Shown here: positions 11,496-23,605 of the stretch, piece by piece | How positions within the stretch are numbered: the stretch's first letter is position 1 | Layout of the letters: each line of letters opens with the position of its first letter | Origin: Epiperipatus broadwayi | Lineage: Eukaryota > Onychophora > Udeonychophora > Euonychophora > Peripatidae | Reading direction: 5' to 3' | DNA: 64,000 nt | Assembly (NCBI GenBank): GCA_028023455.1 | Contig: JAQFVV010006642.1 | Location: 436,001-500,000, forward strand | The notes under the pieces: generated by a model | Seen by the model: the letters and a program-made list of their open reading frames with translations, nothing else | Database searches by the model: none | Told to the model about the DNA's origin: nothing | Translations under genes and position numbers: made by a program

Positions 11496-12365
11496 GACAA
11501 TTAATTTTCTTTCACAATTGCTCTCATCATTAAACTTATTCATCAATGTGGATTTTTTCTATTTCTTTTTATTAATATTTTCTTCATAATTTTTCTTTTT
11601 ACAATTTCTTCTCCAATTTTAAAATGCTTTATTTAATATTTCTTACTTATTTTTTTACCATACTTTTTATTCTGTTATCTTACCTATATGAGCAAATCTC
11701 TATACTCCTGAATTCAATTCCTTTGTAGTGACATAAATTGTTCATTTAGGTAAAACTTTTTAATAAAAATCGGGTGTTTTTTTAATTATCTAACTAATAG
11801 GGTTGGTAATGAATGGTAAGGTAATAATGTTTATTCCATACCTGGATAGTTGCGATAAATTTTAGATTCAGGAACTAAACGTTCGTGAATGCCAGCTTAT
11901 TTCTGTCACTTCCGGTGTCAAGCTTTTTATGAACTTCTGATCAATAATCGATTATTATAATGATCTACTATTCTTAGTTAAGGAATAAAAGAGCAAAACT
12001 CTTATCAACTGAAAATTCAGTAGTTTTGAGAGCAGTTTGCATGTAACGATGGGAGGGTTTATGAGAAGGCATTTGGTCTACAGTAAGTTATTTATGATTC
12101 TTGCTCCATTTGTGTATGTTTGAAAATTCTAAATTTGCACCCAAAAGTGTGTAATAAAGGGAACAATTCAATTTTAATTAGATGAGGGTATTTCATTTGA
12201 AGAAATTTTTTTTTCAATTAAACCTGTGTGATCGATCTAGTAGAACAAAAGGGTTTTGAAATCGAAGGAAAACCTTCATCTACTCTATTGATGATGAATA
12301 CCAATTTAAATTTAAAATTACTATTTTCTCTTTTAATGCATTGTACAGGCTTAAACCTGCATTTA
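11496..12365. other. Non-coding stretch with one SINE family 2 tail
   Basis: AT-rich. Around 11,905-11,942 the string TCAAGCTTTTTATGAACTTC matches the 3' block of SINE family 2. Nothing else recognised. Confidence 0.5.
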
Positions 12366-12955
12366 TATATGTAATATATGCGGGATTCGAACTTAGACTT
12401 TAACACGACCCACTACTCTCAGAGCCATCTCATATTGCTGAGCTTCCCAATCACACACATGCTGAAAAAATAAATAATCATCAACATATGTATTTCATGC
12501 TAAACCAGCAATCATCAGTTGGTCTAGATTACTATCTTCACACAAATATATAATCAGTGCTCAGCTTTATATTAAGATAGCCAATCTTCATACTTTAATG
12601 GACAGGCTTCAAACTATTTCAACTCACAACTCTTCAGCCTTCCATTTCATTGAATATCTGATGGTGGAACGATATATAATCAGTGCTCAGCTTTATATTA
12701 AGAAATAGTTTGAAGCCTGTCCATTAATAGTATGAAGATTGGCTATCTTAATATAAAGCTGAGCAATGATTATATATATATGTGTGAGGATAGTAATCTA
12801 GACCAACTGATGATTGCTGGTTTAGCATGAAATACATATATTGGTGATTATTTATCTTTTCAACATGTGTGTAATCAGGTGGATCAGCAATATGAGATGG
12901 CACTGAGAGTAGTGGGTCATGTGAAAGTCTGAGTTCGAATCCCACATATTTTCTC
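12366..12955. mobile_element. Foldback element with tRNA-like tips
   Basis: The left half (from GGGATTCGAACTTAGACTTT) and right half (ending AAAGTCTGAGTTCGAATCCC) are imperfect reverse complements over almost the whole length, about 290 bp per arm. The block ATAATCAGTGCTCAGCTTTA occurs twice in the left/centre part (about 12,551 and 12,675), so the centre is rearranged. Each tip holds a B-box-like GAGTTCGAATCCC facing outward. It is the same family as the element at 27.07 kb. No protein is encoded. Confidence 0.85.
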
Positions 12956-13166
12956 TTTTGTGATTTATTTAAATTTCATTTATATAATATTTTTTAATAA
13001 AAATTAAAGATTGTGTTACAGCTAATAAAAATGATTCTGTACAGCTTTGGTTAATGCAATTCACTGATAGATAAAAACATCTCAAGTACTTTAATTAACA
13101 TTAGTAGAAATACTATCATATAATCTAAAATGGTTTTTTTAAGTATCAGATGTAATATAATTTTAT

Positions 13167-13674
13167 ATACAATAGTCAAATATGTTTAAAATACATATAT
13201 ATATATAAGCAACAAATATTACAAATTATAAAATTATCATAGAAAAATCTTTTTTGGCAAATTATGTTTTTTGCCCTTTTCAATATGTCTCCACGATTTA
13301 AAGCACGTACAGCGACATCTATATCAATACATGAGAGAAGACAGATAAACAAATGGACATCTGACATGATCTATTATGTGATTTTTTTTTCCTAAATTCT
13401 ACTACAAAATTAAAATTAATAATTTTGTAATAGAATTTAGGAAAAAAAAAATCACATAATAGATCATGTCAGATGTCCATTTGTTTATCTGTCTTCTCTC
13501 ATGTATTGGTATTGATGTCGCTGCATGGGCTTTAAATCGTGGAGACATATTAAAAAGGGCAAAAAACATAATTTGCCGAAAAAGGCTTTTCTATGATAAT
13601 TTTATAATTTGTAATATTTGTTGCTTATATATATATATATATATGTATTTTTAAACATATTTGACTATTGTATA
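13167..13674. mobile_element. Near-perfect foldback, arms about 245 bp
   Basis: The arms meet at an AT-rich centre near 13,415 and match over almost their whole length, including the ATCACATAATAGATCATGTC block at both sides of the centre and a TA-repeat near each tip. Each arm contains a 62-63 codon frame read outward-to-inward in mirror image (13,176-13,367 minus; 13,466-13,654 plus), MSDVHLFICLLSC and onward. These are copies of one sequence; I do not recognise it. No flanking duplication is evident. Confidence 0.85.
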
Positions 13675-14212
13675 CTTAAAGTGCAACATAAAAAAGAATT
13701 GGTTTTAATTCTGATCCTTTTTCTGTATAGTAATTTTATATACCAAGATTCTTTGGATATTATTATAAAAGTATGTCTTTTTTTGAAAATGTCTTAATTC
13801 TATTATTATAATAGTATTGATTAATTTTTTGTCACCTAATTTTTGAAGCTTATCTTTACCTATGCCAACTTTAATTGATCTTTAATTCTAATAAGCTGAA
13901 ATTGAAGGCAATTTGTTTTGGTGGGGTGGGGGATATTATTAAAAAAGCATTACATGTTTAAATTGAAAACTTTTTCATAATGGATTTATTTCCCAAAATT
14001 TGAAAACTGTTATATCATAAAACCCTAAAAAGGTGCAATATGATTTGTATTATTGAAAAGATGTGGTGGGATATACGGAGAACTATAATTATACAAAATG
14101 ATTGTTGTATTTTGTAAAAATTGCATGCAAGTTTGTGCACTCCAGAAAAACTAGAATTTATTCCAGAGATTGTACTGATAACTGAGGAATTTAATTAAAG
14201 CATTAACGTAAT
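13675..14212. other. Non-coding stretch, no feature seen
   Basis: AT-rich, no repeat or coding pattern recognised. Confidence 0.5.
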
Positions 14213-14790
14213 GGCGATCGACAATTCCAAGAAATATTTGCTGATTGCAAATATTTCTAGATAAGAGACCTTACCTTATTGGAGAATGTAATTAATTGTT
14301 GCAGTTATCAGAAAGCTATAAAAAGAGTATGTAACAAATATGTAAGGTCATTATTCCAGTGCATCTTCAGTTGACTTTCCTATTCAATTCCGGTAGGAGA
14401 GATCTAGCGTAAGTGCTTCGGTTAATGTCCAGCGCTCAGTGGAAATGTAGTTCACAGCAATATAGTTCATGACATAGCTGAATAGGCCCACAGAAATTGG
14501 GAGACTGTAACCTGAGGACCTATAGCAGCTAAATGAAGAGTTGAGTTTCCAGTGGTTTTCAAATGGAGTTACTGGTGAACTGTTGCAGAGATGGAAGCTG
14601 TAAAGAGCTTATAGTCAGTCGCAGTGCTATGCTATGATGTGTTCGTGTACAGCTAAACTGGACTGGGGCCAAGGGGTGCATAAACCTAGCCCATTGTGAA
14701 CCTCTTTGTAGCAGCCAGCCTGAATATACATAGAGGGAATTGAGCATTAGCGAACTGTAGAGATAGTGTTGTTACAAAGTATTCGCTATT
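14213..14790 (+). other. Possible solo LTR or promoter-bearing repeat
   Basis: A patch with visibly more G and C than its flanks. CTATAAAAAGAG (about 14,316) looks like a TATA box, with TCAGTTGACT, an initiator-like motif, 50-60 bp further on. That arrangement is usual for retroelement LTRs, but I found no second copy, no TG...CA ends with duplication and no coding region, so this is only a suggestion. Confidence 0.25.
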
Positions 14791-15942
14791 CTGATTACTT
14801 AAAAATATTGTCTTTTATTATATATATTCATTTGCTAGCAGCTCAGTCATACTTGCAGACACAGCAATGATAAAGTCTTTTATGAAAACATTTTGCTATA
14901 TAAGAAGATAAATATTGGAATTGGAAATAATTAATAAAAAAAAAACAATATCTGTTATTTGCAAACGTATTAGTTTAAAATATCATTAAATTTCGTAAAA
15001 TTTTATTATTATTGTTTGGCTTTCTCATTCTTTATTTTGTTTTCTAGTGACTTTTAATATATATATAAATTACATTTTATGCTTAAACAAACCAATAGTA
15101 TATCAATACTTTGATGTCAAGGCAACAGTACAATTAAATAATGAATGGAATCCATTGACAATCCTGATGTAAGATTTTTAAATAGAATGTAAATGAAATC
15201 AATTATTGAAATAGATTAAAAATAAATCTAATTGAAAGTTTAAATAAATTTAAATAAAGTTTAAATAAACTATTTGAAATTAAATTAATAAACAATCATT
15301 TTACAATCTTTTAAACAAACTAATCTACAATTCTCTAAATGCCATAAACCATAAGTGCCAGCAGCTAAGTACTTATTATATATAAATAGCTCAACATAAA
15401 CATCAGCTTAAATAAACCAATAAATTATCAGCACTTGATTGTAATGGCAACACTATAACTATATGATAAATGTAATGTAGAAATTGTGTTCAACATCATT
15501 ATTATACTTCAAATATGTGATTGCAGACATTGAATAAAACATTATATTGGTTTCTAAAATGCATTTTAAATAAGCAAGTTTTCTACTATAAGATATCTTG
15601 CATAGCGTTGCAACCGTCATAAGCTATTATTACTTTTAATGATATACGTTATGCAGATTTTTCCTGAAAGTGGATATACTTTAACATGAATTTATTCAAA
15701 ACATTCACTTTTTGATAAATCCTTAATCAATTACTATTGTTTATTAGTTGTAAAACTTTAAACATACATCAGTGATCTTTACAAAGGTGAATGAAAAACT
15801 TTTTTTTTAACTAATCACTTTTGCTTTTGTGGATAAATTTGCATGAAGTACAGCCATAAAAACAATATATTGAGATAGTTATTTGGTAAGATATGTCACA
15901 ATTGGCTTAACGAGTTGATCATGTTAGCTGAAATGTATTTAT
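14791..15942. other. Non-coding stretch, no feature seen
   Basis: AT-rich sequence with local AAATAAA-type low complexity near 15.2 kb. No gene or classifiable repeat. Confidence 0.5.
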
Positions 15943-16085
15943 GAAGCCATTAACAGTTTTTTTTTTTTTCTTATGTCAAATGCTGACCTGGAAGCGAACT
16001 CCTGGCCGAATCCGGGCTAGCTGCTTGAAAGGCAGCTATGCTAACCATTAAGCCACCAACGCTTGACGAAGCCATTAACAGTTTT
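15943..16085 (-). mobile_element. tRNA-Glu-like SINE with perfect 18-bp duplication
   Basis: GAAGCCATTAACAGTTTT occurs at 15,943-15,960 and again at 16,068-16,085. Between them the minus strand reads AGCGTTGGTGGCTTAATGGTTAG (in part an A-box), a CCTTTCAAG anticodon-loop region, GAGTTCGCTTCC (B-box) and a poly-A tail next to the first duplication. The tRNA-like body is a relative of the element at 48.13 kb. Orientation, tail and duplication together show a retroposed SINE; the perfect duplication suggests a young insertion. Confidence 0.93.
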
Positions 16086-16680
16086 ACTACTATTATTATA
16101 AAATGAGAGAATTATTATAAGAATGGAATTAATATAAATTTTTAGAAAAAGTGTTATTTCTAAAACATATATAATTCCTTTGCCGAATGAACATTTTAAG
16201 TGAAAGTCATTGGGCATCTATGTAAATAATATTGTAAGTATATCTAATCTTGTTAAATTTAAACTCTATATCTAATATTAGACGAAATATAATAGTATCC
16301 AATTTAATAAAGAATGACTAATAATAATTATTCAAATATTTATTGAAAAATAATTGTGATTAAGTGCTTATTAAAAATGTTTCTGGAAAATTATGTATAT
16401 ATGTATCCACTTTCTTATTATCATATTGTCCGATAAGAGGAGTGTCTCATCTACTATAACAGCGTTTACTATTTAAAAGATCTACTTAACGTTACATATC
16501 TATATATCAATAACAATAATGGGTAATAAAAGAAAAGACTGGAATTAACTCTGTAATTTTAAACATATTAGCATATAAATAAATAATTAATAACTAACAG
16601 CTATAACTAGATTATGGCACGACTCCCATATCCAGTATATGGCAATCATGACTATGAGCGATCCATAGCTATCATTTAAT
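16086..16680. other. Non-coding stretch, no feature seen
   Basis: AT-rich, nothing recognised. Confidence 0.5.
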
Positions 16681-18075
16681 TATTATATCATCGTCATCAT
16701 TTTCAAACATTACTAATCCATTAAGATAAAGTTCTCTCCCAAGTTTAATCCAGTTTCTCCCAATCCATGGACCGTCTTTTCTATATATATATATCAACAT
16801 CCTTATTTAATTCACCTATATCACATGTGATCTCTTTCTAGGAATCATTTGGAATCCAGTTTAAGATTTATCTCTCTATCTATTATGATATTTCCGAAAA
16901 TATGGCCAGGCCAGCCCCGTTTCAATCTCTTAATTCTTTAAATGATGTCAGTGATTTCTTCTCTCACCCAAACATTCTGTTCTCATTTCCTTTTTATCAT
17001 TCCCTATATCATGATGTGTTAAATAATCTGAAGTTTATATCGCCCATCTGTAAGTGTCTAAGTCTCATATTTCTATATAAATCACATCTATTAGAAACCT
17101 TTATCAAATTCATAGGCATATTTTCTTAATATTAAATATTTTTTATTAAAAGTATTCCACCCATGTTTAATTCTATAATTAATTTCATCAGTTATATTTC
17201 TATCATATTCAACTATTAGTCTTATTAAATAAACCCCATCTTCTTACACCTTTAAGCAAATAATGTCTATTATTATAATAACGGTTGCGACTGTTTCTGC
17301 AGTCTTCTTCAGATCGCAATCTATTCCTTTACCTTTCCACCATTTTGTTAATAGGATATATAGTTGTATATGAATAAGCAAAATTACTGAAGAAGAAGGA
17401 AGAAGTATATATAGAATTCTATCATATTATTAGTATGATCAAGGTTTTTTTATTGCTAATTCTTTTAGATTGTCTTATAATTCATGGAAGTTTCTTCTGA
17501 AATAAGCTTATTGCACATTACTTTAGTTTTCTTAGCATTTATCTTTAGATCTACTTTTTTATTTTCATTTAAAGTTCTGGAAACATTATTTGCATAATCT
17601 GGGTGACTTCGATAATCTCTCCATGCATTTTTATCTATTAGCTCTTGATTTTAATCCACAAAATACTGCTCATAAATGTGCTGCAAAAAGTTTTGAAAAT
17701 ATGGAATTACCTGTACTACATTTGGATCAGTGATAATGTTAGTATCATCATAGAATCTAATCACTTCTGAAGCATTTTGGCAAATATTTTTCAGAATAAT
17801 ATTGCTGGTGTTTATCTTCATAGTTCAGAGCTTTAATTACTGTGGAAATGCTTAGAAAATCAAACACCTTTTCATAAACTGCCAAATCGAAAACGTAATG
17901 GCTATTCATTGATCTTTTCTGGAACCTCTCTCAACGCTTGAATGTAATACACTATGTTAAAATGCCTTTTAAACACTACTTGTTCTTTTGGTTGGTTTGA
18001 ATCTAAAGTTCGCTAATAACGAATTTATAATTATCTTGTTGAAAATCTTGTATACAACTGATAGTAGATTTAATA
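16681..18075 (-). mobile_element. RTE-type LINE, heavily decayed
   Basis: The minus strand aligns block by block with the 3' two thirds of the full-length RTE at 22.06 kb: the 3' end with TCATC-rich tail (near 16,690-16,700), the C-terminal region (16,740-17,250) and RT palm parts (17,510-18,060, for example the region that would encode the AFDS box near 17,880). About 130 bp of unrelated sequence sits near 17,270-17,440. All frames are broken. The frame at 16,902-17,129 on the opposite strand is a shadow. Confidence 0.75.
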
Positions 18076-18914
18076 ATAATTATTTATATTTAAAGTTACA
18101 TTAAAAATTAATTCCAGTAATTTATTCAATATATGTAGAGAGAGAGAGGAGGAGAAAAAAATAGGAGTATGTATGTGATTTTTACTTCAAATTTGTTTAG
18201 CAATAGAATAAAATTTCGTAACAATTATTGCAGTAATACACATTTTTTATGTGTAAAATCAATCAATTGCTAATATTATTACATCTTGAAATGTTTTAAT
18301 TCCTACCACCATATGTATATTTTTACAATAATGTCGCCTCTGTAATTCTAAAACTATTAAGAACAATACAGAATAGCTTACCGTAATTTCATTTTTCAGA
18401 ATATTCTATCGCCTGTTTCAAAGTGAATTAATTGTACTCATTTTTTTTTTTTCATAATTTTATTAATTATGTGTTCAACCGTATTTCTAATTTTAATAAA
18501 GACAACTCTTTCGAGTTAGCTAATACACACTCGCGACATCTAATATTATACGTAAATCATTGCCAAGACCGAACACTGCATTTAATGCCAGTAAAATAAG
18601 ATTGTTTCAGTCAAGCTAATTTAAAACAATCAGAAAGATTCTAATTGAACAAAAATAAATTTCCAAGCGAAACTTGATTGTTATATAAAACATGCTGTTA
18701 TTGGTTTAAATTTTTATGGAATGTAAAAGACGAAGAGGATGCCAACTTTCACTTGTGAAATGAGAGATTTATTTTAATGCATTTTCTGTTAGAAACATGA
18801 CGGATTTGCGGATTAATAAGTGTTTATTCCTGTTTAATGCGCAAGCATTCCGGAAACTGTGAACGACAAGCTACGTTCTGCATCTTATTCATATATATAT
18901 TAAAAATAAATAAA
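18076..18914. other. Non-coding stretch, no feature seen
   Basis: AT-rich with a short GA-rich run near 18,140. Nothing else recognised. Confidence 0.5.
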
Positions 18915-18919
18915 ATAAT

Positions 18920-19035
18920 TACTCTGCGAGTACGTAAGAAGTTTGAGAACCATGATGGGGCTGGGTGCGATCCTTTGGAACTCAGGCTCTATCATTACAC
19001 CAAACGACATAGCAATATGCGTCAGGGCATACGTA
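18920..19035 (-). mobile_element. SINE family 2 fragment
   Basis: Minus strand shows a tRNA-like head (GTTTGGTGTAATGATAGAGC is A-box-like), TGAGTTCCAAAGGATC where a B-box would be, and the family 3' block TTCTCAAACTTCTTACG. The short frame at 18,837-19,070 overlaps it and is not a gene. Confidence 0.6.
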
Positions 19036-19280
19036 AATATCTAATTAAAAGGTTACAATCACGGTTATGACATACAATTACAAAGTCCAATTTTTGTCTC
19101 AAATTTTTTAGACTGTTAAATTTTCGGGTTTTTTTTTTTTATACGCTCTGCGGTTAAATTCTTGAACTAATAGTAATAATTGAATGGAATGTTACCCGGA
19201 AGTTCATAAAAACGTCCACACATTTGGAAGTGACAAGTTTGAAATGAGACTCATTGATCTTGAGTTCCAGAGATTGTCAC

Positions 19281-19378
19281 TTTTTTTTTCTTATGTGTCA
19301 TAGCATCAGCCGATAAGCGAACCCGCTAACCCGGGACAACTGCTTGTAAAGCAGCTGACGCTGACCTCTCGAACCAAG
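19281..19378 (-). mobile_element. tRNA-derived SINE, type II head
   Basis: It matches the elements at 3.36 and 11.03 kb: minus strand GAGAGGTCAGCGTCAGCTGC, GTTGTCCCGGGTTAGCGGG, a B-box region, and a poly-A tail seen as T9 at 19,281-19,289. No clear duplication found. Confidence 0.75.
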
Positions 19379-19849
19379 GCAATTCTTGGTTGAATATTAT
19401 TAAGCATGGGATTTAAATGATTTCATCTTTTAAATTATTGGAAGTTTTATTTATTTCGCTTTATTCTATAAAACTAGCTAATATTGTCTTCGGGAACGAA
19501 TTCTCTCCTCTAAGGAATAATATAGCTCAATATAGAGACAGATAACATCAAGTGCAAACATTTCTGGATTTACTTCAATTGAGGAAAAGAATTCTTTTGT
19601 TCTACGTGCTTCTAAACAATGTCACGTGGTCTCAAAGCAACCGATCTTGCAATAAATAAATATACTTTTCAAATAAACTATGCAATGCATTAGTTTTTTA
19701 ATTAGTAAAAACCATTTAAAAATAAACCAAACAACAATTAATTTACTTTTGTAAGCAAATAATTAACCTTAAGTTAATCATTCAGGTCTCCATCCAACTT
19801 CTGGAATTTAACGTTTTGTTTTCTAATAAACACAAAGGAAGTAAAAGGA
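19379..19849. other. Non-coding stretch, no feature seen
   Basis: AT-rich, no repeat recognised. Confidence 0.5.
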
Positions 19850-22018
19850 AATCTATTATCATTTCATCATTATCATTTCAACTATTATCTATATATTGCA
19901 CGATGATGCTCTTTCTAAATTTAATTCAGTTTCTCTAATCTATAGCTTCTCTACATTATTCAAAAACTTTATTTCATCAACACATCTCGTACATATGGTA
20001 TCTTTGTAGGTCTTTTTCATTCTCTTGAAATCTCAACTGTCCATCTGTTATCATCTTTTCTAGCAATATATCTAGTCCAATTCCACTTCAATCTCAATTC
20101 TTTCAATGATCTCAGCCTATCGCCCAAGTACTTTACTTTTGTTTCATTCTTGTTACTTGGTAAAGGTATCTTTCCATGCTTTATTTTGTGGTCTGAAGTC
20201 TTTGAATTCCTATCTGTTAAGATTTAAGTTCAGACCCATATATAAAAATTGGTAAAATATATCTAATAAACCTTTTTAAAGACTTAAGCATATCTCCTTT
20301 TAATATTAAGTTATAATTCCATCCAAGTTTAATTCTATAAATAATCCTATCCATATGTTTCCAAGAGTAATAATAATCTGATCAAAATATTTATAAATAT
20401 TAGCTTTTTTTTATTTATGATTGTTAATCTTCATTTTCTTCTGTGAAAAAATAGTTAAAATTACTTTACTCTTTAGCATTCATCTGCAAAATAATCTTTT
20501 ATTTATATTCCCTTAACTTCCCATTTTAATATACAAAATACTTCTTGCAAATTGTTGCAAAAAGTTTTGGGGACATGGATTCATTTTTTTATCATATATG
20601 CATTTACCAATGCTAATCTTCAAAACATCACAGGATCACTATTTCCTATGCTTACACAAACAGTTCATAACAGTAGCAAACTCTCTACAGCGACACCCAG
20701 TGCAAAGTATAGTAATCAATGGATACCAGAAAATGTGTATAAAATCTCTATAAGTGCCTACTCCTCCAATATGGCCAGATTAGTTTTTAGCTTATAGTTT
20801 TCATCAATGATCTGAGTGCAGTGCTGTCAGATCTAAGGATCATCACTAATGAAATCCATAAGCTAGAAATTAATCTGGGAATATTGAAGGAGTGGGAACT
20901 AGATAGGGATTTTCTACACAAACTTTCCGGCATTCATTGATTACTATGGCTTGCACTGGGTGGCACTATTATATGTAGAAGTTGCCACTGTTACAATTCT
21001 AATCTTCTTAAGGTCATTATGTGATATAACTCTACGGTTGCATTTTGATAAATATTCTTCTGAATGTGGCATTATCTACTCAAATTTGTAGCTTGATGTT
21101 TTAAAGTAGTGTTAATTTGTTTTCTTTTTGTCCTTTATTATATCATTTTATAAAATAATATTTTTACATATATTTATTGATCGTTTTAGTTATAATTTCT
21201 TTTTTTTTTTTACTACTAAAAGAATTTTCCTTACAATACTAAAATGTTTTATATTTTAGAGACACATTCATTTCTATAGCTTTTTTTTTTTTTTTTTTTG
21301 GAAATTCATAGATGTAGTTTCTTAAGTCATGATTAATTAATTTTACAACCTTTTTGTCATTCAATTTTTATTTTCTTCTTATATTGCGTTAAATCAATAA
21401 AAAAATTGGTGAATTGCTGCTTTTTTCAATCAATATCTGCACAGCTGTTTTTAATAAAATATAACTTATTTTCTTATTAATCTCAATTACGTTTGAATTG
21501 TTTTCAAAATTTGCTAAAATTTCGAATACATTATCAAGTTCTAATTTAAATTCACTGGAATATATATCAACTGTTGATGCTATCTTTTATAATTGTTTCG
21601 ATCTCTCTAGTGTTCTATTAATATGCGTAAAATCTCATTTACAGACAATCACTTCTTACATGAAATCTATTCTGAACATTACAATCTTAAAAGACATATT
21701 TTATGTTAGTAAAAATAAAATCTATTTCTATTTTATCCTCATTTGTATGTTTCCATGTCCGTTTCTGTTGATCATTTTTCTCAAAGAAAAAATCACAATT
21801 TATTTATATATATTTTTTCGAATGCCACAAATTAGTATCCTGTCTTATTTTTGTCACTCCCAACACTTTCATCTTTCAATCATTTTCCATTAAAACCTCC
21901 CATAACAATGTTAAAATATTGTTTTGTGCATTCAAAAACATTTTATATAACTATATAAAAATTCTTTACATTTTTCAATACAATGCGGACTTGTTGGAGC
22001 ATAAAAATTATCTGAAAC
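19850..22018 (-). mobile_element. RTE-type LINE, decayed, interrupted by a foldback
   Basis: The minus strand follows the full-length RTE at 22.06 kb: 3' tail (near 19,860), C-terminal region (19,920-20,280), palm, then, after an insertion at 20,668-20,993, the block before the RT (21,010-21,060), linker (about 21,400-21,480) and the endonuclease region (21,590-22,015). It stops inside the endonuclease, so it is 5'-truncated. Stops and shifts are frequent. The plus-strand frame at 21,498-21,893 is a shadow of this coding region. Confidence 0.8.
20668..20993. mobile_element. MITE-like foldback inside the decayed RTE
   Basis: The left arm begins TAACAGTAGCAAACT and the right arm ends GTTGCCACTGTTA; about 130 bp of each are imperfect reverse complements sharing ACCCAGTGCAA and ATAGTAATCAATG blocks. 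The RTE homology resumes on both sides, which sets the boundaries. No target duplication identified and no coding capacity. Confidence 0.75.
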
Positions 22019-22345
22019 CACTGAAACCATATACTTATACATATATAAGTTTTGGCTGCAGAAAGGAGTTTGCTATTAACTGAAAGGAGACCCTTTGATT
22101 CCTCTTGGAGGCCTTAAAGGAACCGAGCAGGGCAAATTCCTAATGTCCACTCCATACGTTCTTGTCGTTGCAGCTGTTATTACTATGTGATTATTCATAT
22201 AGTATACGAACATGGATGGGCTGCTCACCAACACGCATTAGCCAGCGTGGTGAGTTTATTGGCTTTTTACCTCTGAGTTTAAGATCAAGAAACACCATGG
22301 TCTTTCTTCTCAGTGCCTGATAAGGCAGAATGACTGTTTGTGTAA

Positions 22346-23605
22346 ATGATAAAGATTTTTCCCAATTATACAATTATGACAGACAAAAATAAAGCATGGC
22401 CCTTAATCCCAGGAGGCTGTAAAGTCACCAACCAAGGCAGCAGTTGGTGGACGAAGGCGGAGGGTGCTAAGAATCCCCTGATTGTGGACCCAGGCTGCCA
22501 TTTGATGACGACTTTTTATTTAGGTACTTACAACTGCAGATCACTTTCAAGTGAAGGAAGATTGCAAGAATTAGAAGAAGAACTGTCTTATATTAAATGG
22601 GACATTATTGGACTTTGTGAAGTTAGAAAAAAAGGTGAAGAAACAATTGATTTAAAAAGTGGACATATACTCTACTATAAAGGCACAAATATTGGAAATA
22701 CAAGTGGAGTAGGATTCATTATAAATAAAAAATGGAAGAATAACATTGTGGAGATTGATGGTGTATCAGACAGAGTGGCAAGATTAGTTATACAACTTAA
22801 TAGCAGATACCAAATGCAGATAATTCAGGTTTGTGCCCCAACAAGTTCTCATAGTGATGAAGTTATAGAAGATTTTTATATGGATGTACAAAAGGCTTTT
22901 GATCATAGTAAACAACATTTTAAAATTGTTATGGGAGACTTTAATGCTAGAATTGGTAAACAAATGAATGATGAAAATGCTGTAGGTAATTTTGGTTATG
23001 GTAATAGAAATGAGAGAGAACATAGACTTGTGGAGTTTGCAGAAAAAGAAAAACTTTATATTATGAATTCTTTTTTTGAGAAAAATGTTAAAAGGAAATG
23101 GACATGGAAGCATCCAAATGAAGGTACAGCAGAATTGGATTATATTATGACTAACAGAAAATACATATTTTAAGATTGTAATGTTCTTAATAAATTTAAC
23201 ACAGGTAGTGATCATCGATTAGTAAGGTTTAAGTTACATGTTAATGTAAAACTAGAGAGACAAAAATTATTGAGAAAAACAATATTTACAGTTGATATTC
23301 CTAATCTTCAGAAACATTCTAATGAATTTAAATTAGAACTTACAAATGGGTTTCAAGTGTTAGGAGATTTTGAACATGATTCAGATTTGAATGAAATTAA
23401 TATGAAAATAACTGATACACTTTTAAAAACTGCAACAAAGATAGCTGGTAGAAAAAAGCAGCAATTGACTAATAAAATTTCTACTGAGACTAGAGAATTT
23501 ATGAAGAAAAGGAGGAATATGAAGATATACAAAAATGATGTATTAAAAAGAATTGAATATCTCGAATTTTGTAAAATGGTACGAAAAGAGTTGAAAATGA
23601 TATAA
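22346..23605 (+). pseudogene. RTE apurinic-like endonuclease and linker, one stop
   Basis: The frame from the ATG at 22,346 runs 275 codons to a TAA at 23,171 and goes on in the same frame to 23,605. Endonuclease signs: GTYNCRSL near residue 60, GLCEVRKKGEE, VCAPTSS, MGDFNARIG, then, after the fold's core, TWKHPNEGTAELDYI, and, past the stop, TGSDHRLV with the catalytic SDH. The stop therefore falls just before the SDH motif and would inactivate the nuclease. This domain nicks target DNA to prime reverse transcription. The ATG choice is uncertain: another lies at 22,376, and similarity only becomes firm near residue 55. The frame ends at a one-base loss near 23,581-23,590. Confidence 0.88.

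Noticed and set aside
13176-13654. Two separate paralogous small genes in mirror image
   Set aside because: They are the two arms of one foldback; no start context or wider coding evidence separates them from the repeat.
22059-22345. HDV-like self-cleaving ribozyme in the RTE 5' UTR
   Set aside because: Such ribozymes are known at some RTE 5' ends, but I could not place the needed pairing and catalytic core here by eye.
22784-23215. 143-codon frame on the minus strand, and others opposite the RTE
   Set aside because: Antisense shadows of the RTE coding region; no motifs of their own. The same holds for 23,353-23,778, 24,987-25,307, 41,221-41,664 and 42,901-43,254.
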